A stretch of 64,000 nt of DNA from Bacteroidales bacterium (GTDB taxonomy: Bacteria > Bacteroidota > Bacteroidia > Bacteroidales > Muribaculaceae), in NCBI GenBank assembly GCA_015061085.1, contig SUXG01000003.1, positions 1 through 64,000 on the forward strand. The letters run 5' to 3'. The notes below the pieces were generated by a model, which had not been told where the DNA came from, made no database searches, and saw only the letters and a program-made list of their open reading frames with translations. The position numbers and the translations under genes are program-made. Below, in pieces: positions 30,047-40,428 of this stretch (the first letter of the stretch is position 1; each line of letters starts with the position of its first letter).

Positions 30047-30054
30047 CAAATTTA
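30047..30054 (-). promoter_or_regulatory. Promoter core TAAATTTG for the copy 2 RNA and peptide operon
   Basis: TAnnTTTG with TTG about 20 nt upstream on the minus strand. Confidence 0.6.
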
Positions 30055-30467
30055 GAACATTATTTTAAATTACACAACATTTTTTGTAATTTATTTTTCC
30101 ACTTACCGACCAAGAATCGCACATTTTCATCGTCAACAACATTCGACACCTCACGAAATTCCATTGTCGCCCAATAACAAATTCATGACTTACAGGTCAT
30201 TTTTGCAAATTCGAAATGAGTATGTGCTATTCTATATAAATTAATATATATTAACTCTACTGACGAAATTTCAGATTTTTCGAATTTTCGTCAGAAGAAA
30301 TAAAATCAGCACCATGGCTTGCTATTCGCGAAGAACTTATCAATTTCGCACAACGAAGCAGCGAAAATCGGTCAATCAGATCTATTCTTGCCGAATTAGT
30401 GATTCGCATTTTTTACATTACGCTTCATCTACTAAAAGTTCGTTTTGTTTAACTCGGTATATAGCTA

Positions 30468-30504
30468 CAAAAAAGGTGGTCCGACTGCATGATGCAACCG
30501 GACC
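30468..30504 (-). terminator. Terminator of the nfeD-SPFH operon
   Basis: GGTCCG...CGGACC stem followed by ACC and T6 on the minus strand. Confidence 0.75.
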
Positions 30505-30537
30505 GAAGCCTAAACGTATTATGAAAAAACTAAAAAT

Positions 30538-31503
30538 TTACTGTTTGAAAAGCTCTTTGATTGAGCCGATTGAGCCAAGCACACCAGAGGCTTCGTATGG
30601 CACATAGACAGTCTTGTTGTCTTGACCTGAAGTCATCTCTTTGAGCGTCTCGATGTATTTCATTGCGAGCATGTAGGTCGCAGGGTCAGTCTGCGATTCC
30701 TTGATGGCTTCAGCGACGCGACGTATTGCTTCTGCTTCAGCCTCTGCCACAAGCACCTTAGCGCGTGATTCACCTTCGGCTCTTAAGATTTCAGCTTGCT
30801 TGATAGCTTCTGCCTGGTTGATTTGTGATTGTTTTTCACCTTCAGAACGCAGAATCAAAGATTTCTTTTCACCCTCTGCGTTAAGGATTTCAGCACGACG
30901 ATTACGCTCTGCCTGCATCTGCTTTTCCATAGCTACGCGCACACTTTCCGGAGGCGTAATATCTTGAAGTTCAACGCGATTAACCTTTACACCCCACTTG
31001 TTGGTAGCTTCGTCAAGGATAGCTTGTAACTTAGAGTTGATGGTGTCGCGTGATGTGAGCGTTTCATCGAGTTCGAGTTCACCGATTACGTTACGAAGCG
31101 ATGTTTGCGTCAACTTTTCGATAGCGTTAGGGAGGTTTTCGATTTCATAGACCGACTTTTTAGGATCGACGATTTGGAAGTATATCAAAGCGTTGATTTC
31201 GGTGGTCACGTTATCCTTGGTGATCACTTGCTGAGAAGGGAAGTCATAGACTTGCTCACGAAGGTCGATTACAGAAGTCGATACGATACGCGCATAGTTG
31301 CCCACCATACTGCGAGTATAGACCATCTTAGGTTTATCGATAAACGGCCAAATGATATTCAATCCAGGAGGCAGAACAGCATGGAAGCGACCGAGACGCT
31401 CGATGACGCGTGTTTCCGACTGTGGCACCACCTTTACTCCGGCAGATACCAATACAATCACTATCAAAGCCAAAAGACCTAAAAAAATCATTGAACTTGT
31501 CAT
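30538..31503 (-). CDS. SPFH/band 7 (stomatin/QmcA-like) membrane protein
   Basis: 321 aa; VVPQSETRVIERLGRFHAVLPPGLNIIWPFIDKP; ITPPESVRVAMEKQMQAERNRRAEIL. Confidence 0.95.
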   Translation of the reverse strand: MTSSMIFLGLLALIVIVLVSAGVKVVPQSETRVIERLGRFHAVLPPGLNIIWPFIDKPKMVYTRSMVGNYARIVSTSVIDLREQVYDFPSQQVITKDNVTTEINALIYFQIVDPKKSVYEIENLPNAIEKLTQTSLRNVIGELELDETLTSRDTINSKLQAILDEATNKWGVKVNRVELQDITPPESVRVAMEKQMQAERNRRAEILNAEGEKKSLILRSEGEKQSQINQAEAIKQAEILRAEGESRAKVLVAEAEAEAIRRVAEAIKESQTDPATYMLAMKYIETLKEMTSGQDNKTVYVPYEASGVLGSIGSIKELFKQ

Positions 31504-31516
31504 AATATACTGGTTT

Positions 31517-31960
31517 TTAATTGATTGATTCTACATCTAATATAATACTGTCATAACCGACCACCCTGACTTTGTCGCCTACCGAGAATGCACCTCCATC
31601 GACACTTCGTGCTTGCCAACGGTCGCCATCGACGCGTACTCGTCCAAAACCACCGTCAGACGGAATTGTCTCCACGACCTCCGCCACGCGACCCTTCAGC
31701 GCATCCATATTGCTCACTTCTGTAGCTGCCTTACCTCTGCGACTTTGCAATCGACGAATCAATGGAGCAAACGCTATGAACGCAATCACCGTACCGATAG
31801 CCAACGCTCCCAATTGCCACTCTATGCCACAGCCAAACAATGTCAAAACCATTGCCAGTAAGCAACCGAACGCCAAGCAAAATGTCGCAATCATTCCGGT
31901 AAATAATTCTATCAAAATCAAAACGGCTGTTACAATAAGCCATAATATCCAACTTTCCAT
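31517..31960 (-). CDS. NfeD-family membrane protein
   Basis: 147 aa; N-terminal TMs plus OB-fold GRVAEVVETIPSDGGFGRVRVDGDRWQARS; partner of SPFH. Confidence 0.9.
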   Translation of the reverse strand: MESWILWLIVTAVLILIELFTGMIATFCLAFGCLLAMVLTLFGCGIEWQLGALAIGTVIAFIAFAPLIRRLQSRRGKAATEVSNMDALKGRVAEVVETIPSDGGFGRVRVDGDRWQARSVDGGAFSVGDKVRVVGYDSIILDVESIN

Positions 31961-32157
31961 AGTTATATTTTTCTATTTACTGCAAATTTAATAAATCTTA
32001 GGTTATCCACCAAATCCGATAAAACATTTTTCAATTATTGCGCACAAAAACATTCCAAATTACCAAAAATATCCATATATAATACCTATTTTCATTAATA
32101 AATGTTAATATCAAGATTTTTTCCACCAAAACATATACAACATATCAATTTTATCAC

Positions 32158-32165
32158 TAACTTTG
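32158..32165 (+). promoter_or_regulatory. Promoter core TAACTTTG of a candidate sRNA
   Basis: TAnnTTTG followed about 45 nt later by a terminator, no ORF. Confidence 0.5.
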
Positions 32166-32170
32166 CAGTG

Positions 32171-32237
32171 AGTTTTTCATGGTATTAGATTTTAAGGTTA
32201 ACATTAGATTGGTTGTCGAGAGACAATCAATTTTTTA
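32171..32237 (+). ncRNA. Candidate short RNA (~65 nt)
   Basis: Promoter core at 32158-32165; terminator ATTGGTTGTC-GAGA-GACAATCAAT + TTTTTT (32208-32236). Confidence 0.5.
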
Positions 32238-32379
32238 TTTATATTCCAACCCTCAATTTAAATCCCTATCGTTTTGTGGCATCATATTATAAAGGATAGC
32301 ATGGTGTTGTACCCTCCCTAAAACAAGAAACAAAAATCGACCGTCCTGACTAACAAGACGATCGAAACAAATCTTATGG

Positions 32380-32451
32380 TACGCCCATGGGGAGTCGAAC
32401 CCCAATCGAAGGAACCGGAATCCTTTATTCTATCCATTGAACTATAGGCGC
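32380..32451 (-). tRNA. tRNA-Arg (anticodon CCG)
   Basis: GCGCCTA/TGGGCGT acceptor, AAGGA-TTCCGGT-TCCTT anticodon arm, encoded CCA. Confidence 0.94.
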
Positions 32452-32521
32452 TTCTGCCATTATTGATAGCAAAGTTACGCATTTTTTGTGAGATTTGGAA
32501 TTTTTTACCTAAATTTGTGCG

Positions 32522-33184
32522 ATGAATGTACAAATAGAAGATAGTTGGAAACGTCAGCTCAGCGACGAGTTTGAGAAGGAATACTTTTACAAACTCACAG
32601 ATTGGGTAAGACACGAATATGCCACTCAACAGGTATTTCCACCGGGCAGAAACATCTTTGCCGCATTTGATGCTTCTCCCTTTGACGCTACAAAAGTTGT
32701 TATAATAGGCCAAGACCCCTACCATGGCCCCGGTCAGGCAAACGGGCTATGCTTTTCCGTCAACCCCGGAGTAGAAATGCCCCCATCATTGGTCAACATC
32801 TTCAAAGAAGTGCAATCCGACACCGGTGCTTCATTTCCCGCCGACGGCGATCTTTCGCGTTGGGCTAAGCAAGGCGTGTTGCTGCTCAACTCCACGCTAA
32901 CCGTCAGAGCTCACACCCCGAAATCGCATAGTGGCAAAGGTTGGGAACGCTTCACCGACCGTGTGGTGCATGAACTCGCTGAAAATCGTGAAAATCTGGT
33001 ATTCATCCTATGGGGAGCCGATGCCAAGCGCAAATGTGATTTCATCGATCGTTCGAAACACCTTGTCCTCACTTCTGCACACCCATCGCCACTCTCCTCC
33101 TATCGCGGATTTTTTGGCAACCACCACTTTTCTCTCGCTAACGACTATCTTAAAAGACACAACAAACAACCCATAATTTGGTAA
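32522..33184 (+). CDS. ung: Uracil-DNA glycosylase
   Basis: 220 aa; VVIIGQDPYHGPGQANGLCFSV, HPSPLSSYRGFFGNHHFS. Confidence 0.97.
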   Translation: MNVQIEDSWKRQLSDEFEKEYFYKLTDWVRHEYATQQVFPPGRNIFAAFDASPFDATKVVIIGQDPYHGPGQANGLCFSVNPGVEMPPSLVNIFKEVQSDTGASFPADGDLSRWAKQGVLLLNSTLTVRAHTPKSHSGKGWERFTDRVVHELAENRENLVFILWGADAKRKCDFIDRSKHLVLTSAHPSPLSSYRGFFGNHHFSLANDYLKRHNKQPIIW

Positions 33185-33189
33185 ACAAT

Positions 33190-33588
33190 ATGAAACCAAA
33201 CGAAAGAATAGAAATAGCTAACAGGCTTCGTGCTCAAGGACTTAATTGCTCACAATGCGTAGCAATGGCTTTCCCTGACATCCACAAACTGCCCGACGAA
33301 ATAATGGCAAAACTATCAATCGGCTTCGGAGGTGGCGTCGGTGGTCAAGGTGAAGTGTGTGGTGTCGTGAGCGGAATGGCTATAATAGAGGGCTTCAGAA
33401 GCCAAGGCTCTGCACAAGACAAACGAATGGTTTATCCACGCGTTTCAAACCTTTCGGAAATTTTCAAGTCTAAACATGGATCTATCATCTGCAGAGAGCT
33501 AAAAGGGATGACTCCTCCACGCCCTTGCAACGATTTGATTTTAAATGGTATTGAAATATTACACAACTTCATCAACGAGACCAAATGA
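33190..33588 (+). CDS. C_GCAxxG_C_C family protein (putative redox protein)
   Basis: NCSQCVAMAF...GGGVGGQGEVCGVVSG. Confidence 0.7.
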   Translation: MKPNERIEIANRLRAQGLNCSQCVAMAFPDIHKLPDEIMAKLSIGFGGGVGGQGEVCGVVSGMAIIEGFRSQGSAQDKRMVYPRVSNLSEIFKSKHGSIICRELKGMTPPRPCNDLILNGIEILHNFINETK

Positions 33589-34853
33589 GACGCTTTTATT
33601 CTCTCCTCTTTTTGTCGCTGTTATGTTGCACTCTAAACATTTATGCACAATCAGTTGACACTGAAACAAAAATATTCTACCCCGATTTTAAGACTCTTAA
33701 AATTCAGGTGGCAGATGACTTTCTTGCGCCTCCAATTATTCATCTAAACTCAAACGAACAGATAACAATCACATTCGACGAAATATCCGACGATGTGAGA
33801 TACATGCAATATCGACTCATCCACTGCAATGCTGATTGGCAACCGTCGCAATTGCTTGATAGCGAAATCGTTGATGGCTTCAACATCGCCAATGTCAATG
33901 ACTATGCCTTTTCGAGCAACACGTTCATCCATTATGTGAATTATCTGATTACGATACCCAATCAAGACATCAAGCCATTGGTGTCAGGTAATTTCCTTCT
34001 TCAAGTTTTCCCTGAAAATGACCCGGACGACATTATTCTGCAAGCTCGTTTTTGCATAGACGAAGCGAAAGTGAAAATATCGGGAGAGACCACATCTCGC
34101 ACTGACCTCGGATATAACGATATATACCAACAAGTCAATTTCAAAATCGACCAAAAGAATTATACCATCCGCGACCCATACAACGATATTATTGCCGTCG
34201 TTGAGCAAAACGGACGCAATGACAATAAAGCCATTATAGCTCATCCGCAACGCGTGCTTGGCTCGGAGATATATTATGAGCATATCCCTCAACTAATCTT
34301 TAAAGCTGGCAACGAATTTCGGCGTTTCGAAACAGTACGTGCCAACTACCCCGGGATGAATGTCGACTCTACAAGATATATCGACGACTCATATAATGCC
34401 TATTTAAAAATAGATGAACCTCGTGCAAATCAATCATACTATTACGACCAAACTCAATATGGCAGATACATGATTGACGAGTATAATTCTACCGACGCAA
34501 ATCTTGGAGCAGACTACATTATGACCCATTTCTCGCTTGACTTACCATACGTTATGAATGCAGACATCTACATCGACGGAGAACTTTCAAACCACAATTT
34601 CTCCGACGAAAACAAGATGGTATATAACTATAACACCAACCTCTATGAAAAAACAATGCGTCTCAAGCAAGGGTCCTACAATTACCAATATCTTGCTATC
34701 CCTCGCAATGGCAATACTATCGGCGACCCGACTTTAGTCGAAGGAAACTATTACGAAACAATCAACGAATACGTCATTAAAATATATCAACGCCAACCGG
34801 GAAGTCGTGCCGACAGACTGATTGGTTCATACACTATTTACTCAGGAAAATAA
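33585..34853 (+). CDS. Type IX secretion system plug protein (DUF5103 family)
   Basis: 422 aa; signal peptide; TLKIQVADDFLAPPIIHLNSNEQITITFDE...YRLIHCNADWQPSQL. Confidence 0.85.
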   Translation: MRRFYSLLFLSLLCCTLNIYAQSVDTETKIFYPDFKTLKIQVADDFLAPPIIHLNSNEQITITFDEISDDVRYMQYRLIHCNADWQPSQLLDSEIVDGFNIANVNDYAFSSNTFIHYVNYLITIPNQDIKPLVSGNFLLQVFPENDPDDIILQARFCIDEAKVKISGETTSRTDLGYNDIYQQVNFKIDQKNYTIRDPYNDIIAVVEQNGRNDNKAIIAHPQRVLGSEIYYEHIPQLIFKAGNEFRRFETVRANYPGMNVDSTRYIDDSYNAYLKIDEPRANQSYYYDQTQYGRYMIDEYNSTDANLGADYIMTHFSLDLPYVMNADIYIDGELSNHNFSDENKMVYNYNTNLYEKTMRLKQGSYNYQYLAIPRNGNTIGDPTLVEGNYYETINEYVIKIYQRQPGSRADRLIGSYTIYSGK

Positions 34854-34862
34854 AAAACGACA

Positions 34863-35453
34863 ATGATTCAGATAGACAAAACTCTCGTATCTTTAGACCT
34901 AATAGAAGAATTCTTCTTGTGTGATTTAGACACTTGCAAAGGTGAATGTTGTATCGAAGGAGATGCCGGTGCTCCTATCACAAACGATGAATATGAAATC
35001 CTAAAAAAATTGTTACCCATCGTATGGGACGACCTTACACCGGCAGCCAAACAAATAATTGAAGAACAAGGTGTGGCATACATCGATGAAGACGGTGACC
35101 TTGTGACTTCCATAGTCAACGGTCGAGACTGCGTTTTCACAACCTACGCTCCAAACGGCATGTGCTTCTGCGCTTTAGAAAAAGCGTATCGGGAAGGTCG
35201 CAGCGATTTTTATAAACCAATATCGTGCCACCTATATCCTGTACGCCTCAATCGTTATCCCGATTTCACAGCCGTCAACTATCATAAATGGAGCATTTGC
35301 AAATGTGCTGAAGTGCACGGAAAAAAACAAAACGTCAGAGCATACCAATTTCTAAAGGAGCCTCTCGTCCGTCGCTTTGGTCAAGAATGGTATGACGAAC
35401 TATGCACCATTGCCAATGAATATCTTACACAAAAAAGAGAAGGTAAAATATAA
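34863..35453 (+). CDS. DUF3109 family protein
   Basis: FFLCDLDTCKGECCIEGDAGAP; Cys-rich, ISCHLYPVRLNRY. Confidence 0.85.
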   Translation: MIQIDKTLVSLDLIEEFFLCDLDTCKGECCIEGDAGAPITNDEYEILKKLLPIVWDDLTPAAKQIIEEQGVAYIDEDGDLVTSIVNGRDCVFTTYAPNGMCFCALEKAYREGRSDFYKPISCHLYPVRLNRYPDFTAVNYHKWSICKCAEVHGKKQNVRAYQFLKEPLVRRFGQEWYDELCTIANEYLTQKREGKI

Positions 35454-35555
35454 ATACATTGGTCTCAAACAATACCTAAACACAACAATATAATATTATC
35501 AGTAAAATTAAGTTTTTTTAATTAAAAATATATGTATTTTATTTTAAATTATAAC

Positions 35556-35563
35556 TAACTTTG
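35556..35563 (+). promoter_or_regulatory. Promoter core TAACTTTG of a candidate sRNA
   Basis: TAnnTTTG in a noncoding gap. Confidence 0.5.
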
Positions 35564-35569
35564 CACTCG

Positions 35570-35667
35570 ATTTAAACATAGGTTATACTATAAACCTAGC
35601 ATGTAAGAATTTATTTAGTTAAGCTAAAAAAGAGTGAGACAATTGGGAAATTTTCTCACTCTTTTTA
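35570..35667 (+). ncRNA. Candidate ~95-nt small RNA
   Basis: Hairpin TAGGTT...AACCTA (35579-35598) and terminator AAAGAGTGAGA...TCTCACTCTTTTT (35629-35665). Confidence 0.5.
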
Positions 35668-35839
35668 TTTCCTATCTCAAATATCTATAAATCAAACACA
35701 CTGCCACATTCTTCCCTTATATAGCATTAACCCTTACTCATAACGTCTTATTCCGAGCGAACAAAATCACATAATTCTATTTTTTGTACCTTTATTAGCC
35801 ATTATATCCAAAAAAATTATTACCTTAGCCACAATTTAT

Positions 35840-37285
35840 ATGGATGTATTTAACAACATATCAGTAGACCAATGGATGTCAAATATTTTTTTGGCAATAT
35901 ATATTGTGATTATAGTCAGCTGCATTTATGTAATTCTGACTGAAAATAGAAATCCAATAAAATCATTAGCATGGGTAACCGTATTAATATTCATGCCGAT
36001 TGTAGGTTGGATTTTTTACATCTTCTTCGGACGAAGTATTAAAGGATTGCACTTGATCTCTCTTCAAAAAAAACGCAAACTACTTAATACACATCATAGT
36101 AAACACGAAAATCTTAATGACATTGATATTTCCGAAACTAACAAACAAATAATCAAACTGGCACATTCTTTATGCGGGATGCCAATATACACCAATAATG
36201 ATATTACAATCTTTAATAACGGCAAAGATAAATTCGAACAGTTAAAAACAGACTTACGTAATGCAAAATCTTCCATAAACATTCAATATTATATTTTCAA
36301 CAATGATAAACTCGGCAGCGAAATAGCCGACATATTATCTAAAAAAGCTCAAGATGGAATCAAAGTCAGAGTTATATATGACCACGTGGGAAGTTTCAAC
36401 GTTAACAATAGCTTCTTCAAAAAGCTACGACAAAATGGCGTCGATGCACAACCCTTCTTCAGAGTGACATTCCCTCAATTAGCAAATAGAATCAATTGGC
36501 GCAATCACCGTAAAATTATAATCATAGATGGTGAAATCGGATATATCGGAGGAATGAATATAGCCGACAGATATATTGACGGACCATCACCAAATAAAAA
36601 ATGGCGCGACACCCACATTAGAGTGACCGGAGACATTGTCAACTCACTGCAAGTATCGTTTGCCACAGATTGGAATTTTGTCAGAAACGACTTGATAATT
36701 GACCAGAGCATACCTTCTAACAAATTTTCGCAAGAAAAAAATGTTATGCAACTCATCACAAGTGGTCCGACTTCCACTTGGTCAAACATTGCATTGATAT
36801 TTCATAAAGCAATTGCAGGAGCAAAAAAATCCATCTACATTCAGACTCCGTATTTCTTGCCGACAGAAGCACTAATGAAAGCCCTACTAACGGCAGCACT
36901 ATCCAAAGTCGATGTAAGAATAATGCTACCACGTAAAAGTGACTCAAAAATACTTAAATACGCATCATACTCCTACATTGACGAATGTCTTAAGGCAGGA
37001 ATTAAAATTTACCTTTATGACGCAGGTATGCTACATTCAAAAAACATAATTATCGACGACGATTTTTATTCCACTGGCTCAACAAACTTTGATTTTAGAA
37101 GCTTTGAACACAACTTTGAAGCCAATATGCTGATATACAATAAGCAGACAAATCAAATAATGAAAGAGCAATTTTTTGACGACATAAAAGACTCATCAAA
37201 AATCACATTATCAAGCTGGCAAAAACGTCCTAAATCACAAAGTCTTTTAGAATCAATTGTGCGTCTCTTCGCCCCGATTCTCTGA
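35840..37285 (+). CDS. cls: Cardiolipin synthase
   Basis: 481 aa; two HKD motifs NHRKIIIIDGEIGYIGG and HSKNIIIDDDFYSTGSTNFD. Confidence 0.93.
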   Translation: MDVFNNISVDQWMSNIFLAIYIVIIVSCIYVILTENRNPIKSLAWVTVLIFMPIVGWIFYIFFGRSIKGLHLISLQKKRKLLNTHHSKHENLNDIDISETNKQIIKLAHSLCGMPIYTNNDITIFNNGKDKFEQLKTDLRNAKSSINIQYYIFNNDKLGSEIADILSKKAQDGIKVRVIYDHVGSFNVNNSFFKKLRQNGVDAQPFFRVTFPQLANRINWRNHRKIIIIDGEIGYIGGMNIADRYIDGPSPNKKWRDTHIRVTGDIVNSLQVSFATDWNFVRNDLIIDQSIPSNKFSQEKNVMQLITSGPTSTWSNIALIFHKAIAGAKKSIYIQTPYFLPTEALMKALLTAALSKVDVRIMLPRKSDSKILKYASYSYIDECLKAGIKIYLYDAGMLHSKNIIIDDDFYSTGSTNFDFRSFEHNFEANMLIYNKQTNQIMKEQFFDDIKDSSKITLSSWQKRPKSQSLLESIVRLFAPIL

Positions 37286-37329
37286 GATAGTAATCCAATC
37301 TAACACATACAAAATTTACAATATGCACA

Positions 37330-37358
37330 AAAAGACCGCCACTAAATGACGGTCTTTT
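37330..37358. terminator. Bidirectional terminator between cls and rplQ
   Basis: AAAAGACCG...CGGTCTTTT. Confidence 0.75.
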
Positions 37359-37386
37359 ATATCTCATGTCGTATGATGACTTAAGA

Positions 37387-37851
37387 TTATTCTGCAGTTT
37401 CAGCTGGAGCTTCAGCAGCAGGAGCTGCCTTTTTACTACGAGAACGGCGAGTCTTTGGAGCTTTCTTTTCAGTCTTTTCTTTAAGCATAGCTTCGTTGAA
37501 ATCAACAAGCTCTATAAAGCAAGTTTCTGCGTTGTCACCAAGACGATTACCAGTCTTAAGGATACGAGTATAACCACCCGGACGATCTGCGATCTTATCA
37601 GCGATTACACCGAAAAGTTCCTTAACAGCTTCCTTGTTTTGAAGATAGCTAAATACAAGACGGCGGTTTGCCATATCATCTTTCTTAGCACGATTGATGA
37701 TAGGTTCAGCAAAGATACGAAGAGCCTTTGCCTTAGCCACTGTTGTATTGATTCTCTTATGCATGATAAGAGAGATAGTCATATTTGACAACATCGCATC
37801 ACGATGTGCCTTTTTACGACCTAAATGATTGAATTTTTTATTGTGTCTCAT
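37387..37851 (-). CDS. rplQ: 50S ribosomal protein L17
   Basis: [24 protein letters not shown]. Confidence 0.97.
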   Translation of the reverse strand: MRHNKKFNHLGRKKAHRDAMLSNMTISLIMHKRINTTVAKAKALRIFAEPIINRAKKDDMANRRLVFSYLQNKEAVKELFGVIADKIADRPGGYTRILKTGNRLGDNAETCFIELVDFNEAMLKEKTEKKAPKTRRSRSKKAAPAAEAPAETAE

Positions 37852-37856
37852 CGTTT

Positions 37857-38855
37857 TTAGTCTTTATCTAATTTATACTTTGAAATGTCCATGTCGAAAG
37901 ATAGGTTCAAACTTGCGAGCAACTCATCAAGCTCAGTGAGGGATTTCTTACCGAAGTTACGGAACTTCAACAAATCTTGCTTGTTAAAGACAACCAATTC
38001 GCCAAGAGTTTCAACCTCTGCTGATTTCAAGCAATTAAGTGCACGCACAGAAAGATCCATATCAACAAGTTTGCTCTTTAACAACTGACGCATGTGAAGA
38101 ACTTCTTCATCAAACTCATTAGACGCATCATCTTGTTGCGAGTCAACAGTGATTTTCTCATCGCTGAAGAGCTGAAAGTGATGAATCAAAATCTTAGCTG
38201 CTTCTTTTAAAGCTTCCTTTGGTTGAATAGAACCATCTGTAGTAACTTCCAACACAAGTTTTTCGTAGTCGGTCTTTTGCTCAACGCGATAGTTTTCAAC
38301 AGCATATTTCACATTCTTTATAGGAGTGTAAATAGAGTCGATAGCAATTACGTTTACATCCTCTCCGACCAACATTTCGCGATTTTCATCGGCTGGCACC
38401 CATCCACGACCCTTATTGATGCTGAATTCCATTTGGAATCCGGCTTTAGGATCTAAATGACAGATTTCCAACTCCGGATTCAATACTTCAAATCCGGACA
38501 AAACTTTGTTGAGGTCACCGGCTTTGAACACATCTTGACCCGACACGTTGACTGTCGCCTTTTCGGTCTCTGTCTCTTCAACAATATGCTTGAAGCGAAC
38601 TTGCTTAAGGTTTAGAATGATGTTTGTAACATCCTCTCTAACTCCCGGGATAGTTCCCAACTCATGAGCAACGCCATCAATACGAATTGAGCATATTGCA
38701 AAGCCTTCCAATGAAGACAACAATATACGACGCAATGCGTTGCCTATGGTCTGACCATAACCAGGCTCCAAAGGCCTAAACTCAAACTTTCCGTAGAAGT
38801 TATCAGCCTCCAACATTAAAACTTTGTCAGGTTTCTGAAATGCTAAAATAGCCAT
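37857..38855 (-). CDS. rpoA: RNA polymerase subunit alpha
   Basis: [28 protein letters not shown]. Confidence 0.98.
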   Translation of the reverse strand: MAILAFQKPDKVLMLEADNFYGKFEFRPLEPGYGQTIGNALRRILLSSLEGFAICSIRIDGVAHELGTIPGVREDVTNIILNLKQVRFKHIVEETETEKATVNVSGQDVFKAGDLNKVLSGFEVLNPELEICHLDPKAGFQMEFSINKGRGWVPADENREMLVGEDVNVIAIDSIYTPIKNVKYAVENYRVEQKTDYEKLVLEVTTDGSIQPKEALKEAAKILIHHFQLFSDEKITVDSQQDDASNEFDEEVLHMRQLLKSKLVDMDLSVRALNCLKSAEVETLGELVVFNKQDLLKFRNFGKKSLTELDELLASLNLSFDMDISKYKLDKD

Positions 38856-38871
38856 GGATCTCTATAATTTA

Positions 38872-39477
38872 TTATTTAGAATATAACTCAACGATCAACT
38901 GTTCCTTAATTGTTTCAGGAATATCTTCTCTTTGTGGAAGATGTAGGAATTTACCGCCTTTCACACTTTCATCCCATTCAATCCAAGGATATTTGCTGTG
39001 ATTGAAGCCTGCAAGGCAATCTGCAATTACTTCAAGTGATTTTGATTTTTCACGTACAGCGACTACATCACCTGGTTTTACTTGATATGAAGCGATATTT
39101 ACTACTGCACCATTCACTGTGATGTGTTTGTGCAACACAATTTGACGTGCTGCAGGACGTGTTGGTGCAATACCCAAACGATAAACTACATTGTCAAGAC
39201 GGCTTTCGAGCAATTGAAGAAGTACTTCACCGGTAATACCTTTTGTTCGTGCTGCCTTATCAAATAGATTGCGGAACTGACGTTCCAAAACACCATAAGT
39301 GTATTTTGCTTTCTGCTTTTCACGCAACTGCATACCGTACTCTGATGTTTTCTTTCTACGATTTACACCGTGCTGACCAGGAGGATAGTTTTTCTTGCTT
39401 AAAACTTTATCCTCGCCATAAATAGCCTCACCAAATTTGCGGGCAATTTTTGATTTTGGACCAATATATCTTGCCAT
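38872..39477 (-). CDS. rpsD: 30S ribosomal protein S4
   Basis: [17 protein letters not shown]...[13 protein letters not shown]. Confidence 0.98.
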   Translation of the reverse strand: MARYIGPKSKIARKFGEAIYGEDKVLSKKNYPPGQHGVNRRKKTSEYGMQLREKQKAKYTYGVLERQFRNLFDKAARTKGITGEVLLQLLESRLDNVVYRLGIAPTRPAARQIVLHKHITVNGAVVNIASYQVKPGDVVAVREKSKSLEVIADCLAGFNHSKYPWIEWDESVKGGKFLHLPQREDIPETIKEQLIVELYSK

Positions 39478-39617
39478 TGTTTTTGCTTTTATTTAAATTA
39501 AAGTCTAAAGTCCGCTCCTTAGCGCAGCCGCGACTATCGAGAGAAAGCTTATCAGATAGTCTATTCGCATTCAGAGCGCACTATAAGGTTTTAATCTAAG
39601 AAAAAATTAATTTGTTA

Positions 39618-40007
39618 TTAAACTCTTCTTCTCTTAGGAGGACGGCAACCGTTGTGTGGTAATGGTGTTACGTCGATGATTTCTGTTACTTCAATACCGG
39701 CACCATGCACTGTACGAATTGCTGATTCACGACCGTTACCAGGACCCTTAACATAAGCCTTTACCTTACGTAAACCAAGGTCGAATGCAACCTTAGCACA
39801 ATCTTGTGCGGCCATTTGTGCTGCGTATGGAGTGTTCTTTTTAGAACCACGGAAGCCCATCTTACCAGCTGATGACCATGAAATTACTTGACCTTCACTG
39901 TTTGTCAAGCATACGATAACGTTGTTGAAAGATGAGTGAACGTGTAGTTGACCCATTGCGTCAACCTTAACATTTCTCTTCTTTGCTGCGACTGTCTTTT
40001 TTGCCAT
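39618..40007 (-). CDS. rpsK: 30S ribosomal protein S11
   Basis: [43 protein letters not shown]. Confidence 0.98.
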   Translation of the reverse strand: MAKKTVAAKKRNVKVDAMGQLHVHSSFNNVIVCLTNSEGQVISWSSAGKMGFRGSKKNTPYAAQMAAQDCAKVAFDLGLRKVKAYVKGPGNGRESAIRTVHGAGIEVTEIIDVTPLPHNGCRPPKRRRV

Positions 40008-40016
40008 ACTTTAATT

Positions 40017-40397
40017 TTATTTAGTAGCTTTTTTCTTATTAGCAACTGTTTTCTTACGACCCTTACGTGTACGCGCATTGTTCTTTGTGCTTTGTCCACG
40101 TAGTGGAAGACCGATACGGTGACGGATTCCACGATAGCAACCGATGTCCATCAAACGCTTAATGTTAAGCTGAATTTCTGAACGAAGATCACCTTCTACT
40201 TTATAGTTCGCTTGAATTACTTCACGAACTGCTGCTGCTTGATCGTCTGTCCAATCTTTTACTTTTATATCACGGTCAACGCCTGCTTTTTCTAAAATTG
40301 TATTCGCTGCACTGCGTCCAATACCGAAGATATATGTCAAGGCTATTTCACCTCTTTTGTTTTGCGGCAAATCAACGCCGACGATTCTTACTGCCAT
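40017..40397 (-). CDS. rpsM: 30S ribosomal protein S13
   Basis: [27 protein letters not shown]. Confidence 0.98.
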   Translation of the reverse strand: MAVRIVGVDLPQNKRGEIALTYIFGIGRSAANTILEKAGVDRDIKVKDWTDDQAAAVREVIQANYKVEGDLRSEIQLNIKRLMDIGCYRGIRHRIGLPLRGQSTKNNARTRKGRKKTVANKKKATK

Positions 40398-40428
40398 ATT
40401 GTTAATTACAATTTTTTAAGGAATAAAA

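Noticed and set aside
29774-30068. Plus ORFs 29774-30055 and 29880-30068
   Set aside because: Fall entirely in the conserved structured RNA read from the other strand; not conserved as protein in the 20.1-20.4 kb copy
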